Of a DNA stretch of 64,000 nt, positions 58,559 to 64,000 are shown in pieces. Positions within the stretch are counted from its first letter, which is position 1. Each line of letters begins with the position of its first letter. A program made the position numbers and the translations under genes. This DNA comes from Nissolia schottii. Lineage: Eukaryota > Streptophyta > Magnoliopsida > Fabales > Fabaceae. A model generated the notes under the pieces. The model was given only the letters and a program-made list of their open reading frames with translations. It ran no database searches and was not told the DNA's origin. Location of the stretch: assembly GCA_003254905.1 (NCBI GenBank), contig QANU01095177.1:1-64000 (forward strand), given 5' to 3'.

Positions 58559-58785
58559 CAAAAATGCTACATGTACACTCAATTTTATATACTCATACAT
58601 ACACCATTAATAATGCACAAACTTTATTCTCACGAGTGCACAAACATTACAAATTTGTAAATGATACTTTCAGCTATACTTAATTAAGTGCACAAACATT
58701 ACATGAGTTAAAACACAAGTTTTATATATATAAATACCAAGTATATATATAATGTATGATTTTTAGTGTACATGTAGTAAAACTT
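58559..58785. mobile_element. Mutator-type MITE, copy 2 (9-bp TSD ATGTTACAT)
   Basis: The 227-bp element is highly similar to 57296-57511, in the same orientation. It starts CAAAAATGCTACATGTACAC and ends GTGTACATGTAGTAAAACTT. TSDs lie at 58550-58558 and 58786-58794. It lies 200 bp before the DHAR start codon, just upstream of its TATA box. Confidence 0.82.
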
Positions 58786-58904
58786 ATGTTACATTGCCTT
58801 TCATTACACACGCACACAAAAAAAAAGCACCTTTCTTTCAAAGAAAAAAAAAATGGAACTTTCCAGTGTCCGGGGCACACATCATCAAAGTGATCAATCA
58901 ATGC

Positions 58905-58910
58905 TATAAA
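58905..58910 (+). promoter_or_regulatory. TATA box of the DHAR gene
   Basis: TATAAA in CAATGCTATAAATAATGG lies 76 bp before the ATG at 58986, compatible with a leader of about 45 bases. Confidence 0.7.
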
Positions 58911-58985
58911 TAATGGTTACGAAGACGCTGTCAGAGACTCGCCATTCATTCAGCATTTCCACGTTTCCCTTTCGTTCATCCATCC

Positions 58986-62327
<3,342 letters not shown>

Positions 62328-63180
62328 AGTAACTCTAGAATATGAGATTTATGAACCTTTGTTAAGAACAATAGGAATGTGAACTTATCATCTTCCTGAA
62401 GTGGGTTGTTAGCCTTGTGATAATAATAAATGGTGTGGGTTTGATCGTGTGCTTTTATTTGTGTTGCCATCAGCATAGTTGATAGTTTGTCTCTGCTAAT
62501 TCTGCTATTAAATGAATTAATGAATTGTATGGATAACTTAACGGGAAAGAAAAAAAAAAAAACACAGATGTGGAAAGTTTTAACTATCATCCCCTAATTG
62601 ACATAAGTGCATCAAATGTGAACTGAATGTGATGCATTTGATTCAATAGATCACTGAACACAAAAATGTTCAGTCCGCATCAAGAAAAAGAAACGGGGAG
62701 AACAAATCACTCTTGTGGAAGAAAATTCAGACTCTGCCTCTCTCTCTTTCTTTTTGTGGTTTTTCCCCTTTCCCCCCTCCCTTTTGATTAACGAATAGTG
62801 CTACTAAATATATATATCATCATGTGGTTTATCATTCTTTAATCAAATGTTAGGAGTTTGATTTTTAATTTTAGGTGTGGAATAATTTTAAATTTTTGGA
62901 TAAGTTATTTCACTCTTAAAAGTGCTTATAACTTAACAAAGGAATTAGTCATTAAGCCTATACTAATGGATATTTTGGTCGTGTACCAAAAAAAAATATC
63001 ATCATGCGGTATCATTCATTCTTCACCTAGCAAAGCTACAGAAATAACAGTAATGAATGAATAACCAGCATACAACATGTAGAGTAGCACCAACAACGTT
63101 ACGTACAATGGTAGTAGGATGTAAGCGGTAGTAAAAGTAAAGGGTGAAGGGGTGTGTGATCGATCAGTCATGATTATCAG
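62328..63180. other. DHAR 3' region and spacer
   Basis: AATAAT/AATGAA-type signals after the stop codon (about 62418-62520) probably serve polyadenylation. No further gene is supported. Confidence 0.5.
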
Positions 63181-63363
63181 TCAGTCGTGGCGTGCAATAT
63201 CTTTAGAAGAGGGGGAATCTGATGAGATCATCCTCTGTATCATCTGTGTTGTCTCTTCTTCGGACATCCTGCTGTCCTCCTCCTCTTTACTCTTCTTCTT
63301 CAAGTTGTATGGCTCAAAAAACTCCTTGTTTTCCTTCTCTAGCTCTTTCCACACTGCCACCAT
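63181..63363 (-). CDS. Small acidic protein, possible conserved plant gene
   Basis: The frame encodes 60 residues: MVAVWKELEKENKEFFEPYN, a Lys/Glu-rich middle, then RMSEEETTQMIQRMISSDSP. It is highly charged with helical character and no signal or membrane segment. The pattern WKELEKENKEFF followed by a MIQ-M motif resembles a small plant protein family I have seen annotated only as uncharacterised; I cannot name a function. It lies tail-to-tail with the DHAR gene. The coherent composition in an otherwise AT-rich spacer argues for a real gene, but no promoter signal was identified. Confidence 0.5.
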   Translation of the reverse strand: MVAVWKELEKENKEFFEPYNLKKKSKEEEDSRMSEEETTQMIQRMISSDSPSSKDIARHD

Positions 63364-64000
63364 TTACAAACTATCATGCCAACACTAATAGTATCTTTGT
63401 CGTCTCTTTTCTATTCACAAACATTAAAAGTTATGATGTCAATCGTGTTAAAAGATAGTCCTTACAATTATTAGTGAGGAATATATTTGTATCTTATAAT
63501 TATAAGGACGTAAATTCGGTTCTCTGTTATTGTAAGAGTCATTTTAATGAGTAATTTACAAGAACTTAAAATTTAGAATTTCATTTACGAAGTTGTATCA
63601 AAAAGGGTAGATTAAAGTGTTTGAGGAAGCGAAATTCATCTTTTAAAATCTTTATGTGACTTTCTTCAAATTTTAAAAGTAATTGAAATTATTGATGTGC
63701 TAAACCCTAAACTTATATTATAATTATTCAAAAATAATGCTTAAAGATTGAAGATTAAACTTCTGATAATCTAATATCAAACGAAAATCAACTTTACCAA
63801 AAAAAAAAAAAAAAGTAGGTGGAGACTCAAGAATCAATTATTTCCTCAACAAGAAATTGGCCTTCCTTGCAAATTTTCAAGGTGTCATGATCAAAGAAGC
63901 TAGGCGAGGGTGACTTAGTTAAGCTAAAATTTCAATATATTTTTAATTGATCAAACAAAAGCTAACTTGAGTAGTACTTCAGAGATATAATTAATCAAAA
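63364..64000. other. AT-rich spacer to the window end
   Basis: It would include the promoter of the small minus-strand gene. An A-run lies at about 63798-63815. Nothing else is supported. Confidence 0.5.

Overview
This is a plant nuclear window, from a eudicot and plausibly a legume. The evidence is intron-bearing genes with GT-AG junctions, AT-rich spacers, Ty3/gypsy chromovirus elements, CACTA, Mutator and hAT-like DNA elements, and plant-only families (3-ketoacyl-CoA synthase, dirigent proteins, dehydroascorbate reductase, plastid CobW protein). The legume assignment is inference; nothing here proves a species.

Layout. Bases 1-10 kb hold a window-truncated gypsy pol ORF, two 5'-truncated LINE tails, an orphan exon of the mitochondrial ATP12 assembly factor, a 1.65-kb non-autonomous LTR element with perfect target-site duplication (TSD), and an hAT-like foldback element. 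At 10.3-13.7 kb a Mutator-type transposase fragment is split by a 3.04-kb solo LTR. At 15.9-19.7 kb a 3-ketoacyl-CoA synthase gene (minus strand) is split by a 3.08-kb CACTA element with TSD TTT; joining the flanks with one TSD copy keeps the reading frame. At 22.9-28.6 kb lies a full-length but frameshifted gypsy element with 617-bp LTRs and TSD GTATA. At 31-34.7 kb there is a nest of a MITE end, a truncated CACTA end and a reversed LTR.

The best-preserved genes are at 36-44 kb: two tandem dirigent genes (plus strand), then a ten-exon plastid-type CobW/ZNG GTPase gene on the minus strand whose exons join in frame to 458 residues. Its last intron carries a non-autonomous LTR element whose 3' LTR has become an inverted (palindromic) structure. 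From 44 to 58.9 kb the sequence is AT-rich and repeat-dominated, with clusters of short palindromes sharing a CTGAAATCG core, a decayed plasma-membrane H+-ATPase pseudogene and two Mutator-type MITEs with 9-bp TSDs. A six-exon dehydroascorbate reductase gene (213 residues, plus strand) occupies 59.0-62.3 kb, followed by a possible 60-residue gene on the minus strand.

The functional genes do not form a pathway; they are ordinary neighbours in a transposon-rich region. The most unusual observations are the reading-frame-preserving CACTA insertion, the palindromic LTR end with TSD-like flanks, the chimeric Gag ORF shared by two non-autonomous elements, and the arrays of short palindromes at three loci. 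I found no clear case for a new cellular system. All coordinates and splice sites are hand-read.
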